Below are positions 1 through 8,139 of a DNA stretch of 64,000 bases, piece by piece; positions within the stretch are counted from its first letter, which is position 1, and every line of letters starts with the position of its first letter. Below the pieces are notes generated by a model that was given only the letters and a program-made list of their open reading frames with translations, was not told the origin of the DNA and made no database searches. Made by a program: the position numbers and the translations under genes. The DNA lies in assembly GCA_040365065.1 (NCBI GenBank), contig BAABNI010000001.1:124001-188000 (forward strand), given 5' to 3'. This DNA is from Pelagadaptatus aseana (GTDB lineage: Bacteria > Pseudomonadota > Gammaproteobacteria > Pseudomonadales > Cellvibrionaceae).

Positions 1-1709
1 CCATTCATTGGGGTGCGAATTTCGTGACTCATGCTGGCCAGAAACTCGCTCTTGGCTTTGGCTCCGGCCTCGGCGGCCTCCTTGGCTTTAATCAGCTCAA
101 ATTCTTCCTGCTTGCGCCGGGTAACTTCCGAGTGAGTGCCAATCATACGGGTTGGCTCACCCCGCCCATCCCGCGCAATGATCTTGCCGGTATCGTAAAT
201 CCAGACCCAGCCGCCATCTTTATGGCGCATGCGAAATTCACATTCGTAATAACTCTTTTCACCGCTGAAATAGTCATCCAACGCCTGATCCGAGCGCCTT
301 AAATCGCCCAGATGAACCATGCTGCGCCAGCGCTCGTCACTCATGGGGGTCAACTCATCGAGATCGTATCCGAGCATTTCCGCCCAGCGGCCATTGATAT
401 CAAAATGGCCAGATTCGATATTCCAGTCCCAAATACCCACGGAGGTGGCATCCACCACCTGTTCCAGCCGCCGGCTGCTTTCCAGCAGTTTTTCTTCATG
501 GTTACGACGAGCATCGAGCATGGTTTGAAAAATTTTGGCCAACTCACCAATTTCATTGTTGGCGCGCACATCGATGGTCTGATCCAGAGAACCGGACGCC
601 GCCTGACGGCTGACTTCCTTGAGTCGCAAAATTGGTTCGGTCAGTTTTTCGGATAAGCGATAGGTCACCAGTAACACAATAAAGCCAGTGGCGATTAATA
701 GAATCATGGTAACTTCGGCCAATTGCGAAGCGGCACTCAAGGCTACCTTTTGATCCTTCTCGGAGACCAATAACCACTCCAGATTGCCCACTTTCAAAGG
801 CACTGCCACACCGATAACCGGGTTACCGTCCGGGCCGCTGTAGCCCACCTCTATTCTGGGCTCGGTGTAAACTGCCGAACCCTGCTCGAGATTGGCCAGC
901 CACTGATGGAATAAGGGTGAATCAATTTTTCTGATTAAAACTTCACTGGCTTCATCCTGTATCGCGGTTCGCAACAGGCCATCTGTACCTACCAGATAAT
1001 TGGAAGACCAGCCGCCGTGCGCCATACGCAGTGCCACCTGCACCCGATCCAGCCGCACCTGCATGGCCACCGCCCCAATTCGTAAACCATGATCATCCAG
1101 AACCGGCGCACTGATAAAGGCACTCAACAAATCGTTTGAGGGGGCGTAGCGTTCAAAATCAGACATCAGGGTACGCCCCTGCTCCAGGGTATTGCGCACC
1201 ACATCGGCAAACAGGGTTTCGCCATAGGGGCCGGTATACAGGTTGGTACCCAGGTCACTCTCGCGAGCGAGACTCATCAGCACATTGCCATCGATATCAA
1301 TCAGGAAAATATCGTAAATGTAATCGTACGCCAGCCATTGATTGAACAGGTTGCTGCGGTGTTTTGCCACCAGCGCTTCCCAGTCGTAACTGCGGATGTA
1401 GTCCGGCAGCGACTCATCGGCAGCAAAAAAATCCTCCGACAAAGTTTCCATCAACTCAGTGGTGGCGGTATCAGTCGACAGTCGCTCAATATCCATAAAG
1501 CGATAGTCAAACCAGTTTTTGATAAAGCGCTGATTATCCCGGGAGGATTCCATCAGATCCTGTAGCGCGGAATCGCGCAGGGAATTGCTGGCAATCTGAT
1601 AACCGGTAATGGATACCAGTAACAAAGGCACCAATGCCAGCAACAACACGCCTACCATCAACTGGTTGCGAATGGAGCCTTTGGTACCGGGGTGGGCGGA
1701 TTGAGTCAT
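1..1709 (-). CDS. Sensor histidine kinase (periplasmic sensor-HAMP-PAS-HisKA), 3' end beyond window
   Basis: Membrane-bound sensor kinase, cut by the left window edge after residue 569. Reading from the ATG at 1709: cytoplasmic stub, TM1 about residues 18-38, a large periplasmic region to about 330 (Cache-like by size and position), TM2 about 332-352, HAMP about 353-405, a PAS/PAC domain about 420-540 with the typical WDWNIES and MRHKDGGWVW segments, then the H-box MSHEIRTPMN with phospho-acceptor His562. The ATPase domain and any receiver domain lie outside the window. The ATG overlaps the stop of the upstream binding-protein gene (ATGA), so translation is coupled. A periplasmic binding protein and kinase in one operon suggest that ligand-loaded binding protein informs the kinase; the ligand is unknown. 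Confidence 0.9.
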   Translation of the reverse strand, partial: MTQSAHPGTKGSIRNQLMVGVLLLALVPLLLVSITGYQIASNSLRDSALQDLMESSRDNQRFIKNWFDYRFMDIERLSTDTATTELMETLSEDFFAADESLPDYIRSYDWEALVAKHRSNLFNQWLAYDYIYDIFLIDIDGNVLMSLARESDLGTNLYTGPYGETLFADVVRNTLEQGRTLMSDFERYAPSNDLLSAFISAPVLDDHGLRIGAVAMQVRLDRVQVALRMAHGGWSSNYLVGTDGLLRTAIQDEASEVLIRKIDSPLFHQWLANLEQGSAVYTEPRIEVGYSGPDGNPVIGVAVPLKVGNLEWLLVSEKDQKVALSAASQLAEVTMILLIATGFIVLLVTYRLSEKLTEPILRLKEVSRQAASGSLDQTIDVRANNEIGELAKIFQTMLDARRNHEEKLLESSRRLEQVVDATSVGIWDWNIESGHFDINGRWAEMLGYDLDELTPMSDERWRSMVHLGDLRRSDQALDDYFSGEKSYYECEFRMRHKDGGWVWIYDTGKIIARDGRGEPTRMIGTHSEVTRRKQEEFELIKAKEAAEAGAKAKSEFLASMSHEIRTPMN

Positions 1710-2828
1710 TCTCCCTCCCCCGCCATTTGTCCGGATTTATCCAGCAACAGGTCGTGAGCAAACTGATCCAGATCGACGTCCGTTTTCAGTATCCCCGCCT
1801 CCAACGCCAGCCCCATTATTTGCTCCATGCCGGGCTTATCAATGTTCAGATTATCGTAATTGATCACCCGCAAATCGGCATTCAGGCTGGCCACAATGGC
1901 GTCTACGGTATGCGTCGGAATATGCTTGCGCACAATCTTGACGATCTCCTGCAAAGCCTCGCCACCTACAATCCGGGCCTGTTCAATGTCCCTGCCGGCG
2001 CGGTGAATGGCCGCCATCACTTCACGCACAGCTTCCGGCTTCTGCTCCAAAGCCATGTCGGTTGCAATGGCAATACACTCGACGTGCCCCCCCGGGCCAG
2101 GCCAGTACATCTTTGGAATACCATACCACCTTGCCATTACTCTGATTTTCCACCTGATCGACCCAAGGTAAAGACTGTTCAATGGCCGCAATGCGATCAC
2201 TGTTTTGCGCTCCCAGAATAAAGGCTGGGGCCTTGGCCGGTGCCACCGGAATCGCCAATACATCACCGGGCATATTCGGCGCCAGGCTCAACTGCATGCC
2301 ATTGCGCCACAAAAAGTGCGATAGCACCACCGTGTGCGTAGACAATATGTGAGGCACCCCCACACGCAGAATCTGGTCTCTTTCCAAGGCCATTTTCTGC
2401 AGCGATTGCGCCACCGCAGGTGAGGGTTTTCTGTCGGCCCGCTGATTCACCAAACCCATGGCATCGGCCATCCCCGGTGTCACTGCCAGGCCATTGCCAT
2501 CGCGATGCATTAACCCCACCCAGCGAAAGTTTTTATCCTCGCGATACATATCCAGTGCCAACGGGCTCATGACATACGCCATATCCACGTTACCCGAGCG
2601 AAAATGGGCTCGCAGCAAGTCCCAGTTTTTCATTTGACTGAGCTGAAAATCCGCGTGCTTGAATTGATGTCGATAGCGCTCATAGGCCACGAGCGCAGCG
2701 TAGTGATCAGCAAGGGGAACGTAGAGAGCCAGGATGCGCTCGCGGGCCGATGCCTGACAGGACAGGAACAAAAAAGTACAAACCAAAAGCACCCGCAGCG
2801 GGCGCTTCCATAGCAGACTGGAGTTCAT
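1706..2828 (-). pseudogene. ABC-type substrate-binding protein (NrtA/SsuA/THI5-like), frameshifted at a 7-C run
   Basis: Periplasmic solute-binding protein with signal peptide (MNSSLLWKRPLRVLLVCTFL start, cleavage after ...CQASA). The frame from 2828 continues to about 2094, and the matching C-terminal half lies in another frame from about 2086 to 1706. The break is at the run of seven C (seven G on the coding strand) at 2087-2093. Removing one base joins WPGG directly to HVECIAIATDMALEQKPEAV and gives a normal-looking 373-residue protein. The C-terminal section (ATDMALEQKPEAVREVMAAI) is typical of NMT1/NrtA-type binding proteins. No permease or ATPase gene is adjacent; the partner is the downstream kinase. 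The break could be a true mutation, phase variation in a homopolymer, or an assembly error. Family call good, ligand unknown. Confidence 0.72.
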
Positions 2829-2918
2829 AGATTGAGTAGATGGAGACCAATAGCGCTGTTATCGTTTAAAGATAGCAGCTCTTAGAGTGTCACCCAAAGA
2901 AAATGACCCTGTTTGCAG

Positions 2919-3509
2919 CTAAAGGCGCAATGTTTTTGTCGCCGCAGCCTGCCCAGCGTTATGCCATGCCATCACAGGCATGGGATTTTGCGCCCCGACA
3001 AAGAACGAACCATCCAGCCACAGAGCCTCTTCCCGGTTTTTCTGTTTGTTCTTGAAGCGCCGTTTTTCCTCGGGACTCATCTGTTGCCAGCGCTGCCTCA
3101 AACGCTGTTGTTGCTCGGGCGACAGCTTCTGGAACTTTTCCATATTGCTGCGATAGCGCTGTTTCTCTTCCGGCGACAATTGCTGAAACTGCTGGCGTCG
3201 CGCTTTAGCCTCTTCCCGCTGTTCCGGCGTCATCGACTGCCAACGCTTCAGACGTTGCTTGACCTTCTGCTGTTGCTCTGGCGTCAGCTCACGATATTTT
3301 CTGGAGCGCTCGCGCATTTTCTGTTTTTGCTCGCTCGACAGCGAATCCCAGCGGGGTTGCCATTTTTGCAACGTGCGCTGCTCTTCTTCACTCAGCTCAT
3401 CCCACTGCTGCGCGGCAGTGCCGGCACTGAACTGCCACAGCGCCAACGACACCAGTAACATTTTCAACAGGCTTGTTAACCGCAATACGTCAGGAATCTG
3501 CACCGTCAC
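2919..3509 (-). CDS. DUF3106-type secreted Glu/Arg/Gln-rich helical repeat protein
   Basis: 196-residue exported protein of unknown function. A signal-type hydrophobic segment (LLKMLLVSLALWQFSAGTAA) is followed by about seven tandem copies of a short helical unit of the form W-x-S/E-L-S/T-P/E-E-Q-K/Q-x-x-x-R, for example ELTPEQQQKVKQRLKRW and SMTPEQREEAKARRQQF, as in DUF3106. The unit is reminiscent of periplasmic stress proteins with LTPEQ motifs (CpxP/Spy-like), but the relationship is only by pattern. It is the last gene of the ECF sigma operon and overlaps the end of the anti-sigma-like gene by 20 bases, so it is probably co-expressed with the sigma system, perhaps as a target or sensor. 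The C-terminal 40 residues are not repetitive. Confidence 0.8.
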   Translation of the reverse strand: MTVQIPDVLRLTSLLKMLLVSLALWQFSAGTAAQQWDELSEEEQRTLQKWQPRWDSLSSEQKQKMRERSRKYRELTPEQQQKVKQRLKRWQSMTPEQREEAKARRQQFQQLSPEEKQRYRSNMEKFQKLSPEQQQRLRQRWQQMSPEEKRRFKNKQKNREEALWLDGSFFVGAQNPMPVMAWHNAGQAAATKTLRL

Positions 3510-3867
3510 TTACCTCCATGGCCCACTCGTAAAATTCAGGCTCCAGTTCATAGGCCTCCATCTCCAACAACAGCTCACTTTCCGTGGCCAGCCAGGCCTG
3601 CTCCGGCAGGGGTTGTGGCGCCTGCTCCATCGGCAAAAACAGCACACTGAAAGCCACCACCGCAGCACATGCCAGTGCACCGTTGACCATCCAGCCAGGC
3701 ATATGGCCAGTCTTGGCGGCCGGAACATGGGCCATGGCCTGATGGCGAATGCGATGCAGCTGATTTTGCAACTCGGCATCAGCCTGTAATTCCTGCTCAG
3801 ACATATCCAGTGCCCGACGCACAGTCTGCGCCATGGGCTTATCCAGATCACGATCATTCATGGCCAA
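3490..3867 (-). CDS. Putative anti-sigma factor, single-pass membrane protein
   Basis: 125-residue protein directly downstream of the ECF sigma gene, overlapping it by 10 bases (3858-3867). The N-terminal part (MAMNDRDLDKPMAQTVRRAL) is a soluble helical segment of the size of a sigma-binding domain. One TM helix lies about residues 60-78 (MVNGALACAAVVAFSVLFLP), followed by a short acidic periplasmic tail ending EWAMEVSDGADS. No zinc-type HxxxCxxC motif is present, so it is not a ZAS anti-sigma. The role is inferred from position (sigma gene followed by a small membrane protein) and topology, not from a recognised domain. A competing frame in the same stretch is Trp/Arg-rich and has no plausible start context. 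Confidence 0.68.
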   Translation of the reverse strand: MAMNDRDLDKPMAQTVRRALDMSEQELQADAELQNQLHRIRHQAMAHVPAAKTGHMPGWMVNGALACAAVVAFSVLFLPMEQAPQPLPEQAWLATESELLLEMEAYELEPEFYEWAMEVSDGADS

Positions 3868-4397
3868 TGCCCTCCCAAATGTTGCTGAAGTGATGCCAAC
3901 CCACGGGACAGATGAGTTTTGACACTACCAACGGAAACACCCATGGCGGTGGCCGCTTCCGCGGTACTCATCCCCTCCCAGATTCTGAGCATCACCGCCT
4001 GCTGCTGCCGCAAGGGTAGCTGATTCATCGCAATTTGCAGCTCTGCCAGTGCGCTCTGTTGATGATGCTGCAACTCCGGCCCCTGCTCGACGGCAAATAC
4101 CGATTCCACTTCATCAGCATGACCAAACCACTGCATAATTGAGCGCACCTTCTGTCGCCTGTGCCAGTCGGTAATGCGGGAGTTGAGGGTTTTAAAAAAC
4201 AGCGGCCGCCAATCCCGTTCCGATTTCACCGAATACTTCTCGACAAATTTGATCATGGCATCCTGAACAATATCCAGCGCCTCCTCACGACAGGCGTTGC
4301 GACCGCGACCGGAAACAGCCACCTGCGCCATACGAAACGCCGACAGCTGTATCTCCTGCAAAAAATTGTTCAGTGCCGTCTCATTGACCACAGTCAA
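3858..4397 (-). CDS. RNA polymerase sigma factor, ECF subfamily
   Basis: 179 residues, the usual ECF length. Region 2 is visible about residues 15-85 (EEALDIVQDAMIKFVEKY, then RPLFFKTLNSRITDWHRRQK). Region 4 is about 120-172 (LPLRQQQAVMLRIWEGMSTA, then AEAATAMGVSVGSVKTHLSR, a classic helix-turn-helix). It directs RNA polymerase to a small regulon, probably including its own operon. The gene follows the repeat/His-rich protein gene by 17 bases and overlaps the anti-sigma-like gene. The region between 2 and 4 carries a short acidic linker (ADEVESVFAVEQGPE). The signal it responds to cannot be read from sequence. Confidence 0.92.
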   Translation of the reverse strand: MTVVNETALNNFLQEIQLSAFRMAQVAVSGRGRNACREEALDIVQDAMIKFVEKYSVKSERDWRPLFFKTLNSRITDWHRRQKVRSIMQWFGHADEVESVFAVEQGPELQHHQQSALAELQIAMNQLPLRQQQAVMLRIWEGMSTAEAATAMGVSVGSVKTHLSRGLASLQQHLGGHWP

Positions 4398-4414
4398 GCC
4401 TCACTCGCCGATAC

Positions 4415-5026
4415 TTACAAGACTACCATAACCGACCAGTCCGGGCTGTGATGGCCCAACACCACCCGCGGGGAATGCACTACTTTGTGAACCACTTTAT
4501 GCACCGGCTGATGAACGTGATGGACCACCTTGTGGTGCACTACCTCTTTATGAATCACTTGGTTGTGGTGTCCTTTTTTGTAATGCACTTTTTTATAATT
4601 CTGGGATTTGCCCGGATGGGCATGGGCCACATGCTTGCTGTATTTGTCATCGTGCTTAAGACTGGCGCCCCGTCGATCCATCTTGCGATCGATTCTATTA
4701 CCCTTACGGTCCAGCTTGCGGTCAATTCGATCGCCTTTGCGGTCCAGGTGGCGGTCTATTTTGTTGCCCTTGCGCTCCAGATGCCGCGCCCGTTTATCGT
4801 TGCCATTGGCCTCGGCCTTGTCTGCCATGCGATCGTAATGGCGCTCGATCCTGTCACCTTTGTGGTCCAGACGATTGTCGATCCGATCCCCTTTTCTATC
4901 GAGCCGGTTTTCAATGCGATCACCTTTGCGATCCCAATAGTCGCCGTTATCGGCCAGTGCCGGCACTGCCATCAGTGACGCCAGCCAGATGCCCGCCGCA
5001 GTTACCATTATCCGTTTGCTGTTCAT
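4415..5026 (-). CDS. Secreted protein with 11-residue DRKGDRIxxxL repeats and a His-rich tail
   Basis: 203 residues, function not recognised. A signal peptide (MNSKRIMVTAAGIWLASLMA, cleavage near ALA-DN) is followed from about residue 30 by seven to eight tandem 11-residue units: DRKGDRIENRL, DRKGDRIDNRL, DHKGDRIERHY, one diverged stretch, then ERKGNKIDRHL, DRKGDRIDRKL, DRKGNRIDRKM. An 11-residue period with Ile/Leu at fixed positions fits a right-handed coiled coil or an extended charged helix. The last 70 residues are very rich in His, Val and Lys (KEVVHHKVVHHVHQPVHKVV), suggesting metal or polyanion binding. The gene starts the sigma factor operon, 17 bases upstream, with a strong GGGGAA site before ATG 5026. 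It may be a product or target of the sigma system. Confidence 0.75.
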   Translation of the reverse strand: MNSKRIMVTAAGIWLASLMAVPALADNGDYWDRKGDRIENRLDRKGDRIDNRLDHKGDRIERHYDRMADKAEANGNDKRARHLERKGNKIDRHLDRKGDRIDRKLDRKGNRIDRKMDRRGASLKHDDKYSKHVAHAHPGKSQNYKKVHYKKGHHNQVIHKEVVHHKVVHHVHQPVHKVVHKVVHSPRVVLGHHSPDWSVMVVL

Positions 5027-5168
5027 TGTTATTCCCCTGTTATTGTGATTTTGGCAACCGCTTGATGCGGCGCCTTATCTGTAACAACGCACAGGCAGAC
5101 AATCGGTTGACACAAACCTCAAATTAATTTGCCGACGTAATCGGACAAGCTGGATTCAGGGAAAAGTA

Positions 5169-5187
5169 GGGGGGGGGGGTAAAAAAA
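5169..5187. repeat. Homopolymer tract G11-T-A7
   Basis: Eleven G at 5169-5179, one T, then seven A. Such a tract is prone to slippage and sits about 145 bases upstream of the sigma operon start, where length changes could alter promoter spacing. No promoter can be fixed around it, so a regulatory role is a guess. Confidence 0.6.
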
Positions 5188-5301
5188 TGGGTACCGACAT
5201 CCTGAAAAATTTGGGGAATGTTCAGGAACTGCATCTGGCACCCGGAGCATAGGAAGAGCTATACACGAAATAACAACTGAATTCTCGAGCAAACACCGCA
5301 A

Positions 5302-5388
5302 TCAATCACGGCTGGTCGATAAATCCTCGACTGCGGTCAAACCCAGCAAAGCCAGGGCCGACACATAAACAAGAGCAATCAAAGGCAT
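5302..5388 (-). CDS. Possible 28-residue hydrophobic small protein
   Basis: ATG at 5388 is preceded by GGAGA with 7-base spacing. The frame reads MPLIALVYVSALALLGLTAV then EDLSTSRD and stops at 5302. One TM helix covers residues 2-20 with a short polar tail, a common layout for bacterial membrane miniproteins. The good ribosome site and the hydrophobic-then-polar pattern support it; its small size and isolation argue for caution. No family recognised. Confidence 0.42.
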   Translation of the reverse strand: MPLIALVYVSALALLGLTAVEDLSTSRD

Positions 5389-5540
5389 GAGTGCGTCTCC
5401 GTCTGTTAATCACAGTTAAGTATGTTACGGATGCAAACCTAAAGTTGGATCAGTGTATGTTAAGAAATGCATGTGTTTGTCTGAGAGGGTAAAAATCGGC
5501 ACTCACATGGAACTATTGAACGCAGCAAGCCATTCACTCT

Positions 5541-6617
5541 CTAGTCGACAATAGTGATCGGCTGGCGGCGACTGCCCCAGTTGCCGGGCCGATCTTCGAA
5601 CACGCCGGCGATTGGCGTACCACAATAGCGGCAGGCACCATCGCGCAGATGCCACGCCCCCAGTTCGTACCAATCCCGCTCGATCAATAATTGCTGACAC
5701 GACGGACACCAGGTGCTGCCGCCAAGGGGGTCGTGAACATTACCGGTATAGACATGGTGCAACCCCGCTTGCCGGGCAATGTTTCTGGCCCGCTGTAGCG
5801 TCGCCGCCGGCGTGTGCTCACGATCGCGCATTTTCCAATCGGGATGAAACGCCGAAAAATGCAGCGGCACATCGTCACCAAGGTGTTCCACCAGCCATTG
5901 TGACAAGCGCTCCAATTCCTGTGGCGAATCGTTTTCATCGGGAATCAACAGGGTGGTAATCTCCAGCCAGCAATCGGTTTCACGGTGAATGTATTGCAGG
6001 GTCTCCAGCACCGCCTGCAACTCGCCGCCACACAGCTTTTTATAGAAGCGCTCGGTAAACGCCTTGAGATCGATATTGACTGCATCCATCTGCGCAAAAA
6101 ATTCGGCCCGGGGTTCGTGGTTGATGTACCCGGCACTGACGGCCACCGATTTCACCCCCCGCTCGCGACTGGCCTGCGCCACGTCCACCGCGTATTCCAA
6201 GAAGATCACCGGGTCGTTGTAGGTGTAGGCAATACTGCGGCAATCGTAATCCAGCGCCGTTTGCGCCAGCGCTTCCGGCCCCGCAACACTGGCGAGGCGA
6301 TCGTTCTCCCGCGCCTTGCTGATATCCCAGTTCTGACAAAACTTGCAGGCCAGATTGCAGCCAGCCGTGCCGAAAGAAAGGATGGGGGTCCCGGGTAAAA
6401 AATGATTGAGCGGCTTTTTTTCTATGGGGTCGATACAGAATCCGCTGGAGCGGCCATAGCTGGTCATCACCAATTGGCCCTGCTCCATGGCGCGCACAAA
6501 GCACAATCCCTGCTGACCTTCGTGCAAACGGCAAAAACGAGGACACAACTGACATTCAATGCGGCCATCATCCAGTGGACGCCAATACCTAGCCGGTACC
6601 CTATGAGCGGCGTTCAT
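5541..6617 (-). CDS. amrS: AmmeMemoRadiSam system radical SAM enzyme
   Basis: 358-residue radical SAM protein. The SAM cluster motif CNLACKFC is at residues 87-94 (Cys87, 91, 94; CX3CX2C). An N-terminal Cys set (C22, C25, C29, C39) and C-terminal CPSC (304-307) and CRYC (329-332) pairs suggest additional metal binding, as usual in this family. The region between contains the expected TIM-barrel segments (YTYNDPVIFLEYA, NIDLKAFTERFYKKL, LHFSAFHPDWKM). It faces amrB-amrA across a 63-base divergent promoter region, completing the three-part set. The family is pyruvate-formate-lyase-activase-like; its substrate is not established. Start ATG 6617 gives the normal length. Confidence 0.93.
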   Translation of the reverse strand: MNAAHRVPARYWRPLDDGRIECQLCPRFCRLHEGQQGLCFVRAMEQGQLVMTSYGRSSGFCIDPIEKKPLNHFLPGTPILSFGTAGCNLACKFCQNWDISKARENDRLASVAGPEALAQTALDYDCRSIAYTYNDPVIFLEYAVDVAQASRERGVKSVAVSAGYINHEPRAEFFAQMDAVNIDLKAFTERFYKKLCGGELQAVLETLQYIHRETDCWLEITTLLIPDENDSPQELERLSQWLVEHLGDDVPLHFSAFHPDWKMRDREHTPAATLQRARNIARQAGLHHVYTGNVHDPLGGSTWCPSCQQLLIERDWYELGAWHLRDGACRYCGTPIAGVFEDRPGNWGSRRQPITIVD

Positions 6618-6680
6618 GACACACCTCCCCGCATAAAAGTAGCTACACTTTCAGTATATAGGGAAGATGGGGATTGAACC

Positions 6681-7457
6681 GTGAAAATTAAACCGCCCGC
6701 AGTGGCCGGCAGTTTTTACCCACTGGATCCAGCCGAGCTGCGCCACAACATTGAGGACTATCTGGCCGACAACCCCTGCCATCATCCGGCACCCAAAATT
6801 CTAGTAGTGCCCCACGCCGGTTACATCTATTCCGGGCCCATAGCCGCCCGGGGCTACAACACCCTCAACCCCATCCGCGATCTTGTCGACCGGGTGCTGC
6901 TGATCGGCCCCAATCATCGCTCACCACTTAACGGCATCGCCGGACTGAGCGCCGACAGTTTCGCCACACCGCTGGGTAATATTGCCATTGATCGCAACAC
7001 CCTCAACCAACTGGCCGCCGATCAGCTGATCGTGGAAGACGACAGTGTCCATCGCTACGAGCACTGCCTCGAAGTGCAGCTGCCGTTCCTGCAGAGCGTG
7101 CTCTGCGATTTTCTGTTGATCCCTCTGGTGGTAGGCAACAGTCCGCCGGAACAGGTCGCCAAGGTATTGCGACGCTGCATGGATGACCGAACCCTGATCG
7201 TCATCAGCTGCGACCTCAGCCACTATCACCCCTACGAAGAAGCCCGCCGCATCGATGAGCACACCAGCCATCTGATCGTACAACGCAATCATCATTTACA
7301 GGGTGAACAGGCCTGCGGCTGCCGGGCTCTCAATGGCGCACTGCTGCTGGCCGAACAATTGAATCTGCAAGTGGAGCGGCTGGATCTGCGCAATTCCGGC
7401 GATACCGCCGGCGATCACTCCAGGGTGGTGGGTTATGGCTGCTTCAGCATTCACTGA
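6681..7457 (+). CDS. amrB: AmmeMemoRadiSam system protein B (Memo family)
   Basis: 258 residues, full length for the Memo family, a fold related to class III extradiol dioxygenases. Candidate metal ligands are visible: His45 in PHAGY, His79 in GPNHR, His181 in SCDLSHYHP, and Cys212/Cys214 in the CGCRALNGA segment that aligns with the family's conserved Cys region. EVQLPFL (131-137) is also diagnostic. The N-terminus MKIKPPAVAGSFYP is the standard one. The 3' end overlaps amrA by 23 bases, so the two are co-translated. Its activity in bacteria is not settled; proximity to amrS indicates it works with that enzyme. Confidence 0.93.
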   Translation: MKIKPPAVAGSFYPLDPAELRHNIEDYLADNPCHHPAPKILVVPHAGYIYSGPIAARGYNTLNPIRDLVDRVLLIGPNHRSPLNGIAGLSADSFATPLGNIAIDRNTLNQLAADQLIVEDDSVHRYEHCLEVQLPFLQSVLCDFLLIPLVVGNSPPEQVAKVLRRCMDDRTLIVISCDLSHYHPYEEARRIDEHTSHLIVQRNHHLQGEQACGCRALNGALLLAEQLNLQVERLDLRNSGDTAGDHSRVVGYGCFSIH

Positions 7458-8001
7458 TTCGCAACAGCAACAGTTACTGCAACTGGCCAGGCAGGCCATT
7501 GCCAGCGATCTGGGTGAGGCCGATGCACCGGCAGAGTCGAGCGATGACCCGGAGCTGAATCATCCCGGCGCCAGTTTTGTCACCTTGAAAATTGACCATC
7601 AGCTGCGCGGCTGCATCGGCACTCTGGAAGCCCATCAGCCACTGCATCTGGACGTCATTCACAACGCCCGCGCCGCGGCTTTTTCCGACCCCCGCTTTGC
7701 GCCTTTAAGCAAGCCGGAACTCAACCAGATTCATATCGATATTTCGGTTCTCACCGACCCCGAGCCCCTACCACCCATAACAGAAGAACAGCTGCTGGCG
7801 ACACTGCGCCCGGGCATTGATGGTCTGATTCTAAAAGAGGGCGCGCGCCGGGCCACTTTTCTGCCCTCGGTCTGGGAGAGTCTCAGCCAGCCAGAAGATT
7901 TTGTGCGTGAACTGAAACGCAAAGCCGGTCTGCCAGCCAACTACTGGTCCGACTCGATTCGCTGCGACATCTATCAGGCACACTGTTTCAGTGAGACCTG
8001 A
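7435..8001 (+). CDS. amrA: AmmeMemoRadiSam system protein A (AMMECR1 domain)
   Basis: 188 residues, essentially one AMMECR1 domain. The hallmark LRGCIG is at 57-62, preceded by GASFVTLK and followed by ARAAAFSDPRF and the GIDGLILKEGARRATFLPSVW segment, all typical. It overlaps amrB by 23 bases. No signal peptide, so cytoplasmic. The conserved LRGCIG loop suggests a catalytic or binding pocket, but no reaction has been assigned to this family. A short gap of 138 bases then separates it from the PstS/OmpA gene. Confidence 0.93.
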   Translation: MAASAFTDSQQQQLLQLARQAIASDLGEADAPAESSDDPELNHPGASFVTLKIDHQLRGCIGTLEAHQPLHLDVIHNARAAAFSDPRFAPLSKPELNQIHIDISVLTDPEPLPPITEEQLLATLRPGIDGLILKEGARRATFLPSVWESLSQPEDFVRELKRKAGLPANYWSDSIRCDIYQAHCFSET

Positions 8002-8102
8002 TTCACAAACTGGCCAAATGGACTCGCCCTGACAACGAGTGACGCGCCACAGCAACAAATCTGCAACATTGCCCCCGGATAATGCCACGGAATTTTCACC
8101 AC

Positions 8103-8117
8103 ATGCCGTTAAGGCAT
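8103..8117. promoter_or_regulatory. Short perfect inverted repeat upstream of the PstS/OmpA gene
   Basis: ATGCC-GTTAA-GGCAT, 5-bp arms, ending 22 bases before the GTG start at 8140. Could be an operator or a small leader hairpin; too short to assign to a regulator. Confidence 0.3.
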
Positions 8118-8139
8118 TGTTTCGAACAAAGGGCTCTTC

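Larger units (their letters stand above)
5027..5540. other. 514-bp gap between the sigma operon and amrS
   Basis: No long gene. It holds the leader of the sigma operon (minus strand), an 11-G run followed by T and seven A at 5169-5187, and a 28-codon membrane-peptide reading frame at 5302-5388. A 60-codon minus-strand frame at 5119-5301 lacks a start site context and is not accepted. Confidence 0.6.

Noticed and set aside
5119..5301. 60-codon minus-strand frame
   Set aside because: Crosses the G11/A7 tract and has no ribosome site.
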